From: an uncultured Eubacteriales bacterium
Lineage (GTDB): Bacteria > Bacillota > Clostridia > Christensenellales > CAG-314
Reading direction: 5' to 3'
Assembly: GCA_900546875.1 (NCBI GenBank)
Contig: URET01000034.1
Span: 1-13,978 of the forward strand
Length of the DNA stretch: 13,978 bases
The position numbers were made by a program, and so were the translations under genes. This document shows positions 13,179-13,978 of the stretch, piece after piece. A model generated the notes under the pieces. It made no database searches. It had not been told where the DNA came from and saw nothing but the letters and a program-made list of their open reading frames with translations. The stretch's first letter is position 1, and each line of letters begins with the position of its first letter.

Positions 13179-13445
13179 TTACCTTATCAGTTTCAATGTC
13201 TGTAAAGTCTTTCTTGCAAGGCTTATTGAACCTCTAATGCGTAACATAGTGCCATAAATAGAGTTGCCATTGTAGGCGTAATAACACCGCCCCGTACTTG
13301 TGTTTACCGCCTTGTTTATGGTGCTAAAATGGTGCCCAACTTTACAAAACCAACTTATACAGCGGTATGAGAAGATACAAGCAAGAACGGGAAAACCGTT
13401 GAAAACACAGGTTTTTTCCTCGCTTCTATAAACACTTGTAAAGAC
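13179..13445 (-). pseudogene. 88-codon open frame without start, possible gene remnant
   Basis: On the minus strand the frame ending at TAA 13179-13181 stays open for 88 codons, back to a stop at 13446-13448. It includes INKAVNTSTGRCYYAYNGN and IRGSISLARKTLQTLKLIR. Its only ATG gives 22 residues and there is no ribosome binding site. The frame crosses the right 19-bp repeat. In AT-rich DNA this length is notable but may be chance. I do not recognise the family. Confidence 0.25.
13319..13337. repeat. 19-bp direct repeat, right copy (possible att scar)
   Basis: TGGTGCTAAAATGGTGCCC matches the left copy at 12102-12120 in 18 of 19 bases, same orientation, 1217 bp apart. The AT-rich M24 island lies exactly between them. 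Confidence 0.55.
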
Positions 13446-13517
13446 TTAATATGATGATTTTCGTCTATAAAATCAATAAAAAATAAAATTAAAATATAAA
13501 ACTATACACAAAAGTAT

Positions 13518-13978
13518 TTAAAATCCAGGTAAAAGGACGGAATTTTGCCTCTGCCCTTTTTTCACTGTCTCTTTTAAGATCCGAAATATCTCTTCGGTGA
13601 CTTTATCCGAAGCGTTTTCTCCGGTGATCCCGCCAAAGCTCTCTAAGGCTCTTGCGATATAGAGATTTCCATAGTCTCCGGAATATCAGCCTGCTCGTCC
13701 GCACGCGTTCCGAAAAACTCATTTCCCGAGACAAAACCTTGAGAATATCTCTTCGGTGACTTTATCCGAAGCGTTTTCTCCGGTGATCCCGCCAAAACTG
13801 TCTAAGGCTCTTGCGATATAGAGATTTCCATAGTCTCCGGAATATCAGCCTGCTCGTCCGCACGCGTTCCGAAAAACTCATTTCCCGAGACAAAACCTTG
13901 AGAATATCTCTTCGGTGACTTTATCCGAAGCGTTTTCTCCGGTGATCCCGCCAAAACTGTCTAAGGCTCTTGCGATAT
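13518..13978 (-). pseudogene. 3' end of an unidentified minus-strand gene, tail amplified and broken
   Basis: On the minus strand the frame ending at TAA 13518-13520 encodes 55 residues (13521-13685) including YGNLYIARALESFGGITG and KVTEEIFRILKETVKKGQ: an amphipathic, normal-looking C-terminus. Immediately upstream is an in-frame TGA (13686-13688). Beyond it the 159-bp unit repeats with the same frame, again ending in TGA (13719-13721). In a second frame the unit also reads plausibly (GFVSGNEFFGTRADEQAD), so the parent gene probably carried both stretches before a frameshift. No family is recognised. The gene continues beyond the window. Confidence 0.4.
13586..13978. repeat. 159-bp tandem repeat, 2.5 copies, truncated by window edge
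   Basis: ATATCTCTTCGGTGACTTTA begins at 13586, 13745 and 13904, so the period is exactly 159 bp (53 codons). Copies 1 and 2 differ at about two positions (near 13638), which implies recent duplication. Within each unit the minus-strand frame of the adjacent 3' gene end is open except for two TGA codons. The array runs past base 13978. Confidence 0.9.

Larger units (their letters stand above)
12955..13517. other. AT-rich relic zone of the accessory island
   Basis: No complete gene is supported. It contains the hairpin GGAAAGGG-TAC-CCCTTTCC (13039-13057), a short plus-strand open stretch through it that reads FLRKGYPFPMLATEFF, an 88-codon minus-strand open frame (13182-13445) without a usable start, and the right 19-bp repeat (13319-13337). 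These look like fragments of a decayed mobile element rather than working genes. Confidence 0.45.

Noticed and set aside
13518..13978. TGA read as a sense codon to make one continuous repeat protein at the right end
   Set aside because: All intact genes in the window avoid internal TGA, and the protease itself ends with TGA. A recoded TGA is therefore not supported; decay of a duplicated gene tail is simpler.
1..13978. CRISPR array or tRNA/rRNA gene
   Set aside because: The tandem repeats have 97- and 159-bp units with no short repeat/unique spacer pattern. No tRNA cloverleaf or rRNA block was recognised by reading both strands; a tRNAscan/Infernal run would be decisive.

Overview
The window looks like a chromosomal segment of a low-to-medium GC Gram-positive bacterium, most likely a Clostridia-type member of the Bacillota. 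The reasons are strong AGGAGG ribosome binding sites, consensus sigma-A promoters (TTGACA-17-TATAAT), hairpin-plus-T terminators, a tandem-OB-fold single-stranded-DNA-binding protein, a clostridial-style polysaccharide deacetylase and a giant BspA-type leucine-rich-repeat surface protein. The species cannot be fixed from the sequence.

Layout. Bases 1-350 are a degenerate 97-bp tandem repeat that runs off the left edge. Two plus-strand genes follow: a membrane-anchored NodB-type polysaccharide deacetylase (484-1248) and a tandem OB-fold SSB-like protein (start near 1513, end 2220) closed by an intrinsic terminator. A 720-bp gap with several hairpins separates them from a convergent 6.4-kb minus-strand gene (2940-9368). 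That gene encodes a 2142-residue exported protein: lipoprotein-like signal, I9-like propeptide, complete S8 subtilase with inserted PA domain, Fn3-like domain, about 900 residues of LRR_5/BspA repeats and a C-terminal membrane segment. Upstream on the same strand lie a possible 32-codon ORF with a near-perfect Shine-Dalgarno (9577-9675) and a MarR-family regulator (9800-10339).

The regulator has a consensus promoter about 500 bp upstream. The implied leader carries two diverged copies of an element whose double-hairpin fold is preserved by transitions and G-U pairs. Divergent to it is a SLOG/DUF1273-type gene (TTG start at 11121). Its consensus promoter has a perfect 14-bp palindrome over the -10 box, and a terminator follows the gene.

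The right end (12.1-13.98 kb) is accessory DNA: an AT-rich island with an M24 metallopeptidase gene broken by a one-base slip in an A7 run. Near-identical 19-bp repeats (TGGTGCTRAAATGGTGCCC) flank the island and look like recombination-site scars. Last comes the 3' end of an unidentified minus-strand gene whose tail has been amplified as a 159-bp tandem repeat with in-frame TGA codons, running off the right edge.

How they may work together. The clearest working hypothesis is that the MarR protein controls its own long structured leader, the surface protease downstream and/or the divergent SLOG gene. This is inference from position; no binding site shared by these promoters was identified. No complete mobile element, CRISPR array, tRNA or rRNA was seen.
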